Of a stretch of DNA of 64,000 bases, positions 38,061-47,763 are shown piece by piece. Each line of letters starts with the position of its first letter. Position 1 is the first letter of the stretch. This DNA comes from Reichenbachiella faecimaris. GTDB taxonomy: Bacteria > Bacteroidota > Bacteroidia > Cytophagales > Cyclobacteriaceae. The position numbers were made by a program, and so were the translations under genes. The notes under the pieces are model-generated. The model made no database searches and had not been told where the DNA came from. It was given only the letters and a program-made list of their open reading frames with translations. The DNA lies in assembly GCF_900176375.1 (NCBI RefSeq), contig NZ_FWYF01000003.1:124001-188000 (forward strand), written 5' to 3'.

Positions 38061-38483
38061 ATGAATTTAATTAAGAAATACACTAGTAAGTTTAGCGTCA
38101 AAACATTATTTGAAGCATGGATTTCTCCCAAGATGGTTATCCCTCCAATTACCAAAATTGAAGTTGCCCCTGTTGTAGGGGGGCACTTTAGATTATATTC
38201 AGAAAGAGGTGATTTCGAAACCGTCATGAATGGAAGATTCATTGAGCTAGAGGAGAATAAAAAGGTTAAATACTCATGGCATTGGGACGGAAGTGAGGAG
38301 GTATCAATTGTGACAGTGGAGTTTGAAGAATTTGAAAAAAATACAGTTATAAATATTAACCATGAAGGATTTAATAATGAGGAAAGTAGAGATATGCATG
38401 CTATTGGATGGGACTGGTATATGAAGGAGCTAGAAGTTAGGCTAGCGGCTCTGTCAACTTTTCTTTTCTTACTTATCTGTTAA
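38061..38483 (+). CDS. SRPBCC/AHSA1-like small-molecule-binding protein
   Basis: The frame is open from a TTG at 38037, but the ATG at 38061 gives a better start. The protein of about 140 residues has features of the START/AHSA1 fold: early KTLFEAWISPK..PP, VGGHFRLYSERGDFETVMNGRFIELEENKKVKYSW, then VTVEFEE and NHEGFNNEESRDMHAIGWDWYMKELEVRL. The final dozen residues (ALSTFLFLLIC) are unlike the family, so the end may be frameshifted. Function is unknown; such proteins bind lipids or hydrophobic ligands or act as Hsp90 co-factors. Confidence 0.7.
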   Translation: MNLIKKYTSKFSVKTLFEAWISPKMVIPPITKIEVAPVVGGHFRLYSERGDFETVMNGRFIELEENKKVKYSWHWDGSEEVSIVTVEFEEFEKNTVININHEGFNNEESRDMHAIGWDWYMKELEVRLAALSTFLFLLIC

Positions 38484-38524
38484 TTCAAACATATCAGATT
38501 GGTAGTTTGCTGATCAAACTGGGG

Positions 38525-38553
38525 AGTCAGAGATGTGTGTGACTCTGACTTTA
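38525..38553. terminator. Probable terminator hairpin
   Basis: Perfect 8-base arms AGTCAGAG and CTCTGACT around a 10-base loop, followed by TTTA only. It lies 42 bases after the SRPBCC gene and probably ends its transcript. Confidence 0.5.
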
Positions 38554-39332
38554 TCCTTCCTTATTTAGGTATTGATTTGTGAAAAGTGGACTTCTCAAGA
38601 ACATATGTTGTTAATTGTAATTGGCTTAAAATATCATATTTATGAGATACCTGACAGTTATTGACACTTGAGTCACACATGCTTTTCGTATCTATTTAGA
38701 GTCTATAACGATTTTGATTGTGTTTACATTTTTGGCAAAATGTGAATGAATTTGAACGATTTAAGCCAGTAGATTCGGTATTGTACAATAATTGGACTAG
38801 GCAATGCGCAGAGGCGAATAGATTCAATTGAACATTGGGTTACAGAATATTGGAATGATGCAGATGAAAAAATGGGAATTACTTGATGCAAAGTCTGAAT
38901 ATTTAGAGGCTCATGAAATGGTATTAAGGAAAGATTTCCATTTGATCAATGCGGAAAATTTTGATTACGCTTGGCTGATATGGTTTAAACGCAATAGTGT
39001 TGTAGAAGATGCCTATGTTGAAGGTTTATTAGATGACAGATCACATATACGTTATAAGATGTTGTTGGATTTTTAAAGTTTGCTCAATCACGTAGGATCA
39101 GGAGTATCTGATCGACAGGGTAATTACACAGATGATAACAATGGGTTGAGGCAATTTATGCAAAAACCTTATAATAAATTGACATCCCGAGAAATTGAAC
39201 ATTTAGATGAATTAGCAGTTTTACTAAAGTTCGTAAGTTCAGGTTAGAGAGCTTACTAAATTCTATGAGGATCACGAAACGGTTTGAATGCAAAGGGATT
39301 ATTCCAGTTTTTTGAATACCAATTGAAAGTCT
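38554..39332 (+). pseudogene. Gene remnants, TPR-like fragment at 38828-39076
   Basis: A short open stretch of 82 codons starts from a TTG, with IGMMQMKKWELLDAKSEYLEAHEM and FDYAWLIWFKRNSVVEDAYVEGLLDD. A second scrap after the stop reads NNGLRQFMQKPYNKLTSREIEHLDEL in another frame, and an upstream scrap reads NNWTRQCAEANRFN in a third. The texture is helical and TPR-like, but no family was recognised. The frame changes suggest a decayed gene rather than three small ones. Confidence 0.35.
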
Positions 39333-39965
39333 ATGAGTTTTAGAGAAAAGAAAAAAGTTTATAATCTTTTAGAGATATTAGTACTTTTAATTATACCCTT
39401 ACCTATTTTAGATTTAAATGCTATATACATGATTTTGGTCCTTCTAATAGTTGGATTTTCAAAGAAGTTTCGGAATGAAAAGTGGTCGGAATATGGATTC
39501 AATACCGTTACAATTGATAAACTGATCATCGCTTCATCTATTGGAGTCCTAATGGGTTTTTTTGATAGTTTTTTAATAGAACCTGTAATTAGTAAGCAAT
39601 TTGGGACTCCAGATGTATCAGGTTATCAACAATTAATGAGTAGTCTTAGTGGTTTTTTTGTTGTACTAATTATTGGTTGGCTAGTTGGAGGCATGTTTGA
39701 GGAGTTTTTTTTCAGAGGTTATCTATTTAATCGTTTAAAAATGATAATTGTTCATCCATTGGCTCATAAATGGATTTCAGTTATATCCACAAGTTTGGTG
39801 TTTTCTACCGCCCATTGGTATCAAGGGATTGGAGGAGTTATAGGGACTTTTTATTTTTCTATTCTTGTTGGTATGCTCTATTTCTACTTTAAGAATACTT
39901 GGTGTTTGGTTTTAGTTCATGGCTTTTTTAACACAGTGGGTATATTGAAACTTTATCTAACTTAA
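39333..39965 (+). CDS. CPBP-family intramembrane glutamic endopeptidase
   Basis: A 210-residue integral membrane protein with about six hydrophobic helices. The CPBP/Abi motifs are present: motif 1 EEFFFRGYLFNRL (Glu123, Glu124, Arg128), motif 2 FSTAHW (His161) and motif 3 VHGFFNTVG (His196, Asn200). The family includes Rce1-type CAAX proteases and bacteriocin self-immunity proteins. There is no peptide gene immediately next to it, but the double-glycine peptide locus lies 14 kb left. The function in this genome is open; the fold and catalytic residues are clear. Confidence 0.88.
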   Translation: MSFREKKKVYNLLEILVLLIIPLPILDLNAIYMILVLLIVGFSKKFRNEKWSEYGFNTVTIDKLIIASSIGVLMGFFDSFLIEPVISKQFGTPDVSGYQQLMSSLSGFFVVLIIGWLVGGMFEEFFFRGYLFNRLKMIIVHPLAHKWISVISTSLVFSTAHWYQGIGGVIGTFYFSILVGMLYFYFKNTWCLVLVHGFFNTVGILKLYLT

Positions 39966-40020
39966 TGAAAATACAATTTTTCTATAGTTAATTTTTGCAA
40001 ATCTTTCCTAAGTTGAAAAA

Positions 40021-40626
40021 GTGGATGAGCGTATAGGAAAAGTACTCAACTTTATAGATCACAACCTTTTTAGTGATCTTAGCTTAGCGAGGTTGGCGCG
40101 GGAAGCTTGTCTGTCTGTCTCCCAATTTCATCGTGTATTTAAGTTAGAAACTGGGAAAACACCTTTTAAAGTGGTTGAAGAAATTCGAGTTACCAAAGCC
40201 TATAACTTAATTGTGACCCATCAGGCCAAGGTGTACGAGCTGGCTTCTCAATTAGGTTATAAGGATTATGAAACCTTTTCAAGATCATTTAAGAAGCATT
40301 TTCAACTAGCTCCTGATGATTTTAAAGCAATCTATTCTTCAGTTAAAAGCACTATACTAGGTCAGGAGGGCGAGGTAATTTTAACTGCAATAAAGGATGA
40401 GGAAGAGTTAAATGATGAGCTATTGGAAAGGTTACTGAAGTTAGCAGAAAAAAATCAAGTTTCTCTCGCAGAGTTAGAAAGTAATAATGTGTTTACAATT
40501 ATCCGTTCTAAACATAAAAAAGTGGCAAATCAACTTATCATAAAAAACAAGTTTCTTATGACTTCTGATAATAAAGTCCATAAGATGTTACGAGAATATA
40601 AGAACAAATCTGACAAAGAAGAGTAA
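40021..40626 (+). CDS. AraC-type HTH regulator with novel C-terminal tail
   Basis: The start is a GTG (40021). Residues 1-105 form the twin helix-turn-helix of AraC proteins: DLSLARLAREACLSVSQFHRVF, then VYELASQLGYKDYETFSRSFKKHF. Unusually the DNA-binding domain is at the N-terminus and no ligand-binding cupin precedes it. About 95 residues of charged, helical sequence follow (ELNDELLERLLKLAEKNQVSLAEL, a possible second small helical domain). It could bind DNA constitutively or respond through the tail. It is 55 bases after the CPBP protease on the same strand; targets are unknown. Confidence 0.8.
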   Translation: MDERIGKVLNFIDHNLFSDLSLARLAREACLSVSQFHRVFKLETGKTPFKVVEEIRVTKAYNLIVTHQAKVYELASQLGYKDYETFSRSFKKHFQLAPDDFKAIYSSVKSTILGQEGEVILTAIKDEEELNDELLERLLKLAEKNQVSLAELESNNVFTIIRSKHKKVANQLIIKNKFLMTSDNKVHKMLREYKNKSDKEE

Positions 40627-40890
40627 GAAAAAAGATAGAATTATAGTTGCTCCGGTGAACCACTTAAGAGATGGGATCGGCCTCTAGTTGATTTAAAAAA
40701 CTGTATTAAGATCATTGACTTCTGGTGGTTCAGTTGTTAGTGTGTTTTTCTGATAAAAGCGGGTTGTTAGTGAATATATTTCTGGATTTATATTAACCTA
40801 TTTTTTTTTAAGATTAGTAAGAATCGTCATACACTGGAGAGTGTGCCTGCTATACCTTAGAACATAGATAATGGTAGATATAAGAACATC

Positions 40891-42696
40891 ATGAAAAACA
40901 TTAATTCTAAAATTAAATTTATTCTTTCTATGCTCATTGTTGTAAGCATTAGGGTGAGTGGTCAAAAATTATCTTATCAAGTTGACGTATCTGATCTGGA
41001 TTCTTATTTTAAAGTAACCGTAAATGTTGATGGCAAACTTAGCGACAAAAATAAAATTTATCAGTTTGCATCAACAGTGCCTGGAACATATCAGGTAATG
41101 GATATAGGAAGATATGTGAATGATTTCAGAGCTCTTGATGTAAAGGGTAATGAAATTCAAGTTATCAAAATCTCTACAAATCAATATGAATTAACCAAAC
41201 CCAAGAAGGTGAAAACGATATTGTATGAGGTTGCAGAAACATGGGATACACCTGTGGAGTATCATACGATATATAAAATGTGTGGTACTTCATTGGAAAA
41301 AGATCATGCTTTGATTAACCCGCATTGTTTAATTGGATTTCTTTCCGGTATGCAAGCAAGTCCGATTAATTTATCCATTATGTATCCGCGAGATTGGATC
41401 GTTGCTACTGCCCTAAATAAAAATGATAAAGGTTGGTTTGTGGCTGAAAGCTTTGATCACCTAATAGATTCTCCATTTCTGTTGGGTAGATTAAGTCATG
41501 TTTCAAGACAGATGAATCAAACTAAAATCGAAATCTTTACTTATTCAAAAACAGACCTTATCAACTCAGAAAGTTTGATGAGTTCTATGGTAAAAATGCT
41601 AGAAGCAGCGCATGAATTTCTTGTAGATTTTCCAGTAGATCGATATACCTTTTTATATCATTTTGAAGATGAAATATGGGGTGCGTGGGAACATTCATTT
41701 AGTTCCGCATATGTGTTTGTTGAACAACCGCTTACAGAAGAATATGTCAATACTATTACAACTGCGGCAACCCATGAGTTTTTCCATATTATCACCCCAT
41801 TAAATATTCATAGTGATATTGTAGAGCAATTCAATTTTGAATCACCAATACCCTCTGAACATTTGTGGTTATATGAAGGGGTTACCGAGTGGGCAGCTCA
41901 TATGATACAATTAAGGGGAGGTATTTATGGTTTGGAACAATACCTGATGCAACAACAGCAAAAACTCATCAACAACGAAATGTTCAATCAGAATTATAGC
42001 CTCAGTGAGTTAGCCTTAAAGTCCTATACAGAGGAAGGTCAAGTTCAGTATCCTAATATCTATTCAAAGGGAGCTATTATAGCTTCGTTACTGGATATCC
42101 GATTATTGGAGCTTTCCAATGGTCAACGCGGGTTAAGAGAAGTAATCATAGATCTCACTAGAGAGTATGGTCAGCATAAGGCTTTCTTTGAAGATGAATT
42201 TTTCAATGTTTTCATTGATATGACCTACCCGGAAATAGAGTCATTTATCAATAATTATATTAAGGGTACGCGCTCCTTGCCAATTAGGGAATATTATGAA
42301 AAATTAGGTGTTGGATATGTAGAGCAAAGTAAAACATCTGAAGCGGTTGCTGAATTGGGATATTCGGTTGCGCTGAAAGGTGGAGAGCTGGTAATCGTAA
42401 ATCTAAACAACAAAACTAAATCGACTGGGCTTAATGATTGGGACAAATTAGTTGCCATAAATGAAAATAAAGTAAATCTTGAAAATGCAAATGAGATAAT
42501 TGGAGCAATAATTCAGCTTCCTTTTGAATCTGAATATAATATTACAGTTGAAAAGTCCGACGGTCAGGTAATTACAAAAAAACTTATACTTTCCGGGGAT
42601 ACAAAGGCAGTCAGACATGAATTTGAAATATTAAGCAACCCTAGTGAGCAACAACTTAAATTTAGGAATGTATGGATGAAGAACCTGCCATATTGA
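40891..42696 (+). CDS. M61-family (glycyl aminopeptidase-like) metallopeptidase with PDZ domain
   Basis: A 601-residue protein with a signal peptide (1-24). The M61 N-terminal beta-domain includes FASTVPGTYQVMDIGRYV, the family-typical entry. The catalytic part has GAWEHSFSS, HEFFH (295-299) and the third zinc ligand Glu329 in LYEGVTEW. The C-terminal 100 residues are PDZ-like (YSVALKGGELVIVNLN, LNDWDKLVAINENKVNLENANEI). M61 enzymes are exported zinc peptidases that release N-terminal residues from peptides. All metal ligands are present. It stands alone between intergenic spacers. Confidence 0.88.
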   Translation: MKNINSKIKFILSMLIVVSIRVSGQKLSYQVDVSDLDSYFKVTVNVDGKLSDKNKIYQFASTVPGTYQVMDIGRYVNDFRALDVKGNEIQVIKISTNQYELTKPKKVKTILYEVAETWDTPVEYHTIYKMCGTSLEKDHALINPHCLIGFLSGMQASPINLSIMYPRDWIVATALNKNDKGWFVAESFDHLIDSPFLLGRLSHVSRQMNQTKIEIFTYSKTDLINSESLMSSMVKMLEAAHEFLVDFPVDRYTFLYHFEDEIWGAWEHSFSSAYVFVEQPLTEEYVNTITTAATHEFFHIITPLNIHSDIVEQFNFESPIPSEHLWLYEGVTEWAAHMIQLRGGIYGLEQYLMQQQQKLINNEMFNQNYSLSELALKSYTEEGQVQYPNIYSKGAIIASLLDIRLLELSNGQRGLREVIIDLTREYGQHKAFFEDEFFNVFIDMTYPEIESFINNYIKGTRSLPIREYYEKLGVGYVEQSKTSEAVAELGYSVALKGGELVIVNLNNKTKSTGLNDWDKLVAINENKVNLENANEIIGAIIQLPFESEYNITVEKSDGQVITKKLILSGDTKAVRHEFEILSNPSEQQLKFRNVWMKNLPY

Positions 42697-42729
42697 GGGC
42701 AACAGATTATTTGGTGTTCTATGAAGATG

Positions 42730-43596
42730 TTCATCAGGAAGAGGGATGTGCAATTAAGCTATTTTGTTTTTAGGTAGGTGGTAGGTTTGAAACAATGATC
42801 TCCAGGTTAGAAATTAATTAGTTCTTTCTTGACGAATATCCAGAAAATTGGCGTGCAAGACCACCCAAGCCAATATTTTAGGAAGGGATTCTTCAGATGA
42901 TACTTTTCTCTAAGTCCTTTTACCGACGCTCAGAACTAGTATGCCAGGTAGAGTTCCCAATTCAAAATATTTCTGATATCACCTTTTATTCACTTTACAA
43001 GCCTCAACGATGCTTATATCCATCTTTTGCCCGTAGACTACCCATCTACTTTTTGCATCTTCAACCACGATTTCATGACCTCTTTGTATTATTAAGCCAA
43101 TGATTGCATCAAGGCTCTTGAAAGATTTTTAAGAGCGACCTTTATGGTTAGAATATCATGTCTTGCAATTGTACAGCCATTATTCAGGTGTGACCATGAT
43201 GTTCTCTCATTGTAAAACTCTTTGGCTTGTTTAACCAACGGGTGAGGTTTGGTTAATTTCTTTTTGATGGTAAAATCAAGACGTTTATCCATTAAGATTA
43301 ATTTCGTTTGGGCGTTCAATTCTTATCTGTCCCAATCCCGTTGTTGAACTTTGTTCTCAACAATGGAAATAGTGATTGAATTCCTACCTTCCATTTCTGG
43401 TAGCTGCGGTTGTGGTTTTAGCTTTTTACCATGTTTGAGTTTTGACCAGTAGCCCAGATATGGCATTGGGATCTTATATTTTTTACAAATTTTCCTCAAG
43501 CCGCTATCTGAGATGATATTTTTTGGCCAGTCGGATCATAGGAGTAGACTAGACCAAACGATAGAGCACTTCACGGGTTAGTTTGACTTCTTCCAT
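42730..43596 (-). pseudogene. Decayed hypothetical gene with SDxxLxKxC helix-turn-helix-like N-terminus
   Basis: The start codon complements 43594-43596 (MEEVKLTREVLYRLV), then TAG replaces the expected Trp, followed by STPMIRLAKKYHL, another stop and DSGLRKICKKYKIPMPYLGY in the next frame. Downstream fragments include LDFTIKKKLTKPHPLVKQAKEF and KSRWVVYGQKMDISIVEACK. These match my memory of a widespread uncharacterised family starting E-x-V-W-S-x-P-M-x-K-L-A-K-x-Y-G-x-S-D and found in accessory regions. At least three stops and several frame changes make it a dead gene. Confidence 0.55.
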
Positions 43597-43853
43597 AGGG
43601 GTTGGTTTAAACTGTAACTTCCCCTAAAAATAAAAAGGAATCAGTTTAACATAACTGAAAATTATATAACAAACCGACCTGCCTAAATTCAAAGGAAATA
43701 CACTTTTTGGTTTTGATAAGGTTGGGAATTGTACTTTTCTAAGAAATACAAAATGTGCTGCTCGACTAATGACCGTAACTTACATTAGTGCGTTGCATAA
43801 AGTTCTCAAAAACGTTGCTATTTATAGCCGCAGAATAATCGAAATTCAATTTT

Positions 43854-44207
43854 TTAAACCAAGGGTTGCAGATTCATTTTAGCTGCATGTAGTTCTATTT
43901 TTCTCTCAAGCGCATCTAATATAGAGGACGTTTTGTCCAGTAGTGTTGACTCTCCTCTAGTATGTAATTTACCTCCAGGAATTAATTGTGTGTTAGGACT
44001 AACTGCATTCCTTGGTCTAATCCATACCGCACAATTCACTCCACTTCGCCTGGCTGTATTTACTGTTATTAAATCATCATAACCTTTGTCTGCAAGAAGT
44101 TGTCGAACATGACTTTTTAAGTATTCCATAAATTCACCATTGTTATGAAAGTGACTGCGATTTTCCATGGTATGAAATTTTAAAGGATTCGGCCTTAAAC
44201 AGGGCAA
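43854..44207 (-). CDS. Small hypothetical protein
   Basis: The frame holds 117 codons; an internal ATG at 44165 (MENRSHFHNNGEFMEYL) may be the true start and gives 103 residues. The sequence is soluble and basic, with LADKGYDDLITVNTARRSGV and IPGGKLHTRGESTLLDKTSS. No family was recognised. It lies 154 bases downstream of the E2-E1-JAB gene on the same strand and could be its last operon member, but the gap contains no coupling signal. Confidence 0.45.
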   Translation of the reverse strand: MPCLRPNPLKFHTMENRSHFHNNGEFMEYLKSHVRQLLADKGYDDLITVNTARRSGVNCAVWIRPRNAVSPNTQLIPGGKLHTRGESTLLDKTSSILDALERKIELHAAKMNLQPLV

Positions 44208-44361
44208 GTTAAAAATACATTAAACATCCTACCATAATCTACAAAGAGCCAAAGAAGCTTCACGTTGCACCAACTTGCATAAAGATTTTCTAATACGTTC
44301 CATTTACATCAGGGAAATCATTCCCAACCTTGGTAAATGCAGATTGATTTCAGTTCTAAAA

Positions 44362-46554
44362 TTAGATTAATTGATTATGAATTTTAAAATCGGCATTGTC
44401 TCCTAAAATAATCATTAAAGGAGGATAACCAAGTGGTGACATATGCTCTTCTATCCATTTGAAGAGTGTTTTATCATCATCACTCATATTTAGAGAGCAT
44501 CCCACCGGATGAGAGTGCCATTCACCTATATAAGTAATATTTCCATAGGTCCAATTATAAATATTTTCAAGCTTTTCATGTATTCCTTTAATTCCCCGAT
44601 AATATGCATTTGGATATTCCCTGCTATCAGAAGGCGAGGGGATTGTATCAATGATATATGTAGTGGAATCGTTAAAATCCACAAAGCCTAGAAGAATTCC
44701 TCCTGTCTCTTTTGGTAGTTTTTGAGTTCTCAACTTTGCCAATTTCTTGATCGCTGATTCAGACAGTTTAAAATTCCAATCATTTTCTTTTATAGCCAAG
44801 AATCCCTCTCCATCCTCCGTAATTGTGATTATTTCACCACTTTCTTGAACACTCCAAATTCCAATCTTGGAGTTGGGCATGCCTCCTATTTTCTTAATGA
44901 ATTTTGATCCTATACCTGCAAGGATTGAAATATTGTCTTGCTCTATGATCGCACTTAGGTCACGACAGGATGAAGAATACCTAACGTCCTCACTGTCCTT
45001 TGCAATATGTGAATGAAGCCTTTCAGTGTCAATGACTAATTTGTAATAACTAGCCTCAAGCTCAGATAAACGTATTGATCGATCACTCGGCTCGGCAAGA
45101 ATAACCAAATCGGTTCCCTTTGGGTTGAGAAATATACTTACGATTCTTGATTTTACAGTGATATCATGCGACAACTTTCGAGCTACGGGTATAGAAGCTG
45201 AAACATCTAATAGTATATCCACTTCGCCTAATGATTCATCTAATACTTTGACATCCTTAGGTGTTAAATAATTTTCCTGAAGCCAGGATATATCATTTAC
45301 CCCTAAAAGGGTATTGGATACGAATGCTAAAGCTTCTGCTTTAGATGATCCGACATCATAGCTATGTAGGGTGTGTCGAGCAAGATTGTGCGGCAGTAGA
45401 ATGTCATTATCTATTAGATTCCATTTGTAATAACCAGATCTGATTAAGTTCATAAATAATTGAGAACCTAAGGCTCCACAACCTATTAATCCCATCTTCT
45501 TTTCTGTCTCAGGTTTATCAAAGATCCCATTGAATACTGACGCCTGTTGCGGATTAAAACCAGTATAAATACTCAAAGGTGCTACTCGAATTTCTTTAAG
45601 ATCATTTTCATCAAAATTATCAAACGGTAGCCATCCCAACTGATTGCCAGCTTCTCCTACCAGTTTCAATATTTTGCACACCTCAATTAAGCTTTCTCCT
45701 ATAAGAAACCCTATTCTTTCCAAAGATGGGTTTTGGTCCTGTTCATCTCTTAGTTTAGGGATTGTCAATAAAAGAACAATCCTATTTTCAAAGTTTGAAT
45801 TGTTTAATAAGTCTAAGTTTTTTCTGAGCCAAGGTTTAAAAACATCTGATATAAAATTGACTAGAAGTTCATTAAGATCGAATAGTGTTTTAGGAGCATA
45901 CCTAATAATGTGGTGAACCTGGGGTTTAAGTATAAGATCACAAACCAAGAAGCCATTTAAATCATTCGGACTGTGAGAACCAACAATTGTTATAAGACCA
46001 CTATAGTCGTTTGTTTTTGTGAGAAATATCTCTTTAGTTGGAGAATAATCAGACGGTAATATTAGACGGCCTTCTATGTTAATCATAAACGGTTCAAGAG
46101 GTTGATCGTCTTGATGTAGTTCTCCTCTAGAAGTCAATGAAAGCCACTCTCTTATTCTTTGTATAAAAGAAATACTTCGCCAATTATGCTTCAGAGACTC
46201 GTATGGCTCCTCATAGATGCAAAGGCATCTGGGATACTCTAATGGCATCGCATTTAAATGGGGTACCTCGGGAAAATCTGGCCTCCTTGAAAAAACCAAA
46301 GGGATGTGATTGTCATTCTTAGCAAATACAACATATAGTTCTTCCTTATACCGGATATCATTTTTCGGATCTTGTGAAATCTCTGGTTGGGTTATATAAA
46401 CAATAAGCTCATTACCATGATCATCTCTATGAGCTGAAACAAACTCATTATAATCCACTTTCAGTAGCGTATTATAAAAATCATATGCCTTAGTCAGCTC
46501 AAGAGTTTTAGGATTTACTTGAGAAAAGCTCGGAGGTAAATCTAACATTCCCAT
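44362..46554 (-). CDS. Fused E2-E1-JAB ubiquitin-like conjugation protein
   Basis: A 730-residue three-part protein. Residues 20-175 look like a prokaryotic E2 (PHLNAMPLEYPRCLCIYEEP, with Cys110/Cys112, then W125 and EWLSLTSRGELHQDDQPLEP). Residues 350-560 are a ThiF/E1 adenylation domain (GLIGCGALGSQ, LIDNDILLPHNLARHTL). A cysteine at 530 (YSSSCRDLS) might be the E1 thioester Cys. Residues 605-730 are a JAB/JAMM isopeptidase: Glu616 in KETGGILLG, then EWHSHP-x7-S-x2-D (His680, His682, Ser691, Asp694), a full zinc site. Together they could activate, transfer and remove a C-terminal-glycine protein. Its ATG overlaps the MBL stop by one base, so the two are translationally coupled. No cyclase or Ubl gene is adjacent. 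Confidence 0.85.
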   Translation of the reverse strand: MGMLDLPPSFSQVNPKTLELTKAYDFYNTLLKVDYNEFVSAHRDDHGNELIVYITQPEISQDPKNDIRYKEELYVVFAKNDNHIPLVFSRRPDFPEVPHLNAMPLEYPRCLCIYEEPYESLKHNWRSISFIQRIREWLSLTSRGELHQDDQPLEPFMINIEGRLILPSDYSPTKEIFLTKTNDYSGLITIVGSHSPNDLNGFLVCDLILKPQVHHIIRYAPKTLFDLNELLVNFISDVFKPWLRKNLDLLNNSNFENRIVLLLTIPKLRDEQDQNPSLERIGFLIGESLIEVCKILKLVGEAGNQLGWLPFDNFDENDLKEIRVAPLSIYTGFNPQQASVFNGIFDKPETEKKMGLIGCGALGSQLFMNLIRSGYYKWNLIDNDILLPHNLARHTLHSYDVGSSKAEALAFVSNTLLGVNDISWLQENYLTPKDVKVLDESLGEVDILLDVSASIPVARKLSHDITVKSRIVSIFLNPKGTDLVILAEPSDRSIRLSELEASYYKLVIDTERLHSHIAKDSEDVRYSSSCRDLSAIIEQDNISILAGIGSKFIKKIGGMPNSKIGIWSVQESGEIITITEDGEGFLAIKENDWNFKLSESAIKKLAKLRTQKLPKETGGILLGFVDFNDSTTYIIDTIPSPSDSREYPNAYYRGIKGIHEKLENIYNWTYGNITYIGEWHSHPVGCSLNMSDDDKTLFKWIEEHMSPLGYPPLMIILGDNADFKIHNQLI

Positions 46555-47672
46555 TATTTACCTGCTCTAGGTGGTTTACTGCTGCCAATGCCAATTGTAC
46601 TCATTCCAATGGCTTTTATAATTTTGGAACAGTCAGATGTGTCAATTTCAATTTCTATAGGTTTGGGAGTACTTTTATTAGGTTCTTCCATTGTTACAAG
46701 AAATTCTCCATTTTTATCTGTACCAACTGACTTATAATAATTGGCGGCCTGCCTATGAGGAGGTTGTTTATCTTCGTCTTCATCGCTTCCTTTGGATGGA
46801 ATCGGTTTACTAGAGGAAATAAGTCTGACTCCATTATTACTTTGAGTCTCATACATCCATTTAATATTATCCGTGGGTGCCGTTTGATCATCCCCTTTGT
46901 CTGAGGAAAGAGATTTGTAGCTGCAATGATGTGAAATGTGGAATATGTCCCATTCTAGTCGAGATTGATTTCCCTTAGCTTTAGTTACATCTACAATATC
47001 TTCCCAAACCTCCCAGGTACAGTCAGAGCCTAAAATTAGTTTGGTACTACAGCGATCATTAAATGTGGCTTGAACAACAATAGCTTCAGCATTTCTGTCA
47101 ATCTCCTTACTCTCGCTTTTAAATGGGGAGTGACTGAAGAACTCAACTCCATCATTGGACAATGAGAAACCAGGTACCAGTTTTCCGGCATCAACAAATA
47201 GATGTTTAACTTCTTCGTAGCTAATTTCATCTTGATCGTCACACCATTTCTTCATTTTCTTTGGTCTGGAAAATATCAATATTCCAGTTTTTTGCTTTAA
47301 CCTGAATCTTGCCTCTGCTTTCAGAATTTTGGCTTCTTCATCCGCTTGTTCATCTAGTAGTACAGAAGCCGGAACCCATAATTCCTCTATCTTTTTTCTG
47401 GAACTGTTTTGATATTTCTTTGCATGATCAAGAAAGAAATATTCTGAAAATCGATTAATGTGATCCTTATCTGCGTGGGTAAAGGTTACTACATCGTAAT
47501 TGTCACTGACTACTTTGTTTAATTCCTCAGGAAGGTCGCACCGTTTATCGTCAGAATCTTCTTCATCTTTCATGTGGGCATAATCCCATAGAATATTCTT
47601 GCCATTCGATAAGCTTATTAATGTTGTATCAGCGTTCCCTATTGGATAAAACCTAATTCTGTGCTTTGCCAT
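46554..47672 (-). CDS. MBL-fold metallo-hydrolase (ComEC/Rec2-like) of the E2-E1-JAB operon
   Basis: A 372-residue cytoplasmic MBL-fold protein: early IGNADTTLISL strand, HADKDH (His66, Asp68, Asp70, His71), LGSDCTWEVWED (Asp217) and SHHCSYKSL (His248/249). The first His-x-His is His-x-Asp, so the metal site differs slightly from the canonical form but matches many ComEC-type stand-alone hydrolases. These act on nucleic acids or nucleotide esters; the substrate here is unknown. The C-terminal tail (335-372) is basic and flexible and ends KPPRAGK. It overlaps the E2-E1-JAB start (TAATG). Association of MBL proteins with E1/E2/JAB modules has been noted in comparative genomics, as I recall. Confidence 0.83.
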   Translation of the reverse strand: MAKHRIRFYPIGNADTTLISLSNGKNILWDYAHMKDEEDSDDKRCDLPEELNKVVSDNYDVVTFTHADKDHINRFSEYFFLDHAKKYQNSSRKKIEELWVPASVLLDEQADEEAKILKAEARFRLKQKTGILIFSRPKKMKKWCDDQDEISYEEVKHLFVDAGKLVPGFSLSNDGVEFFSHSPFKSESKEIDRNAEAIVVQATFNDRCSTKLILGSDCTWEVWEDIVDVTKAKGNQSRLEWDIFHISHHCSYKSLSSDKGDDQTAPTDNIKWMYETQSNNGVRLISSSKPIPSKGSDEDEDKQPPHRQAANYYKSVGTDKNGEFLVTMEEPNKSTPKPIEIEIDTSDCSKIIKAIGMSTIGIGSSKPPRAGK

Positions 47673-47763
47673 TATTTTAATATTTTGTTTGTTTCCCTAT
47701 GAGGCTAAAAAGCCTCTTCAATTTCTGATTGAATGGTTTTAAAATACGTCCAATTTTGAATAA

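Noticed and set aside
44362-46554. CBASS type II interpretation of the E2-E1-JAB gene
   Set aside because: CBASS needs a CD-NTase and an effector next to it. The neighbours are DUF3892 and an MBL-fold protein, and neither is a nucleotidyltransferase by motif.
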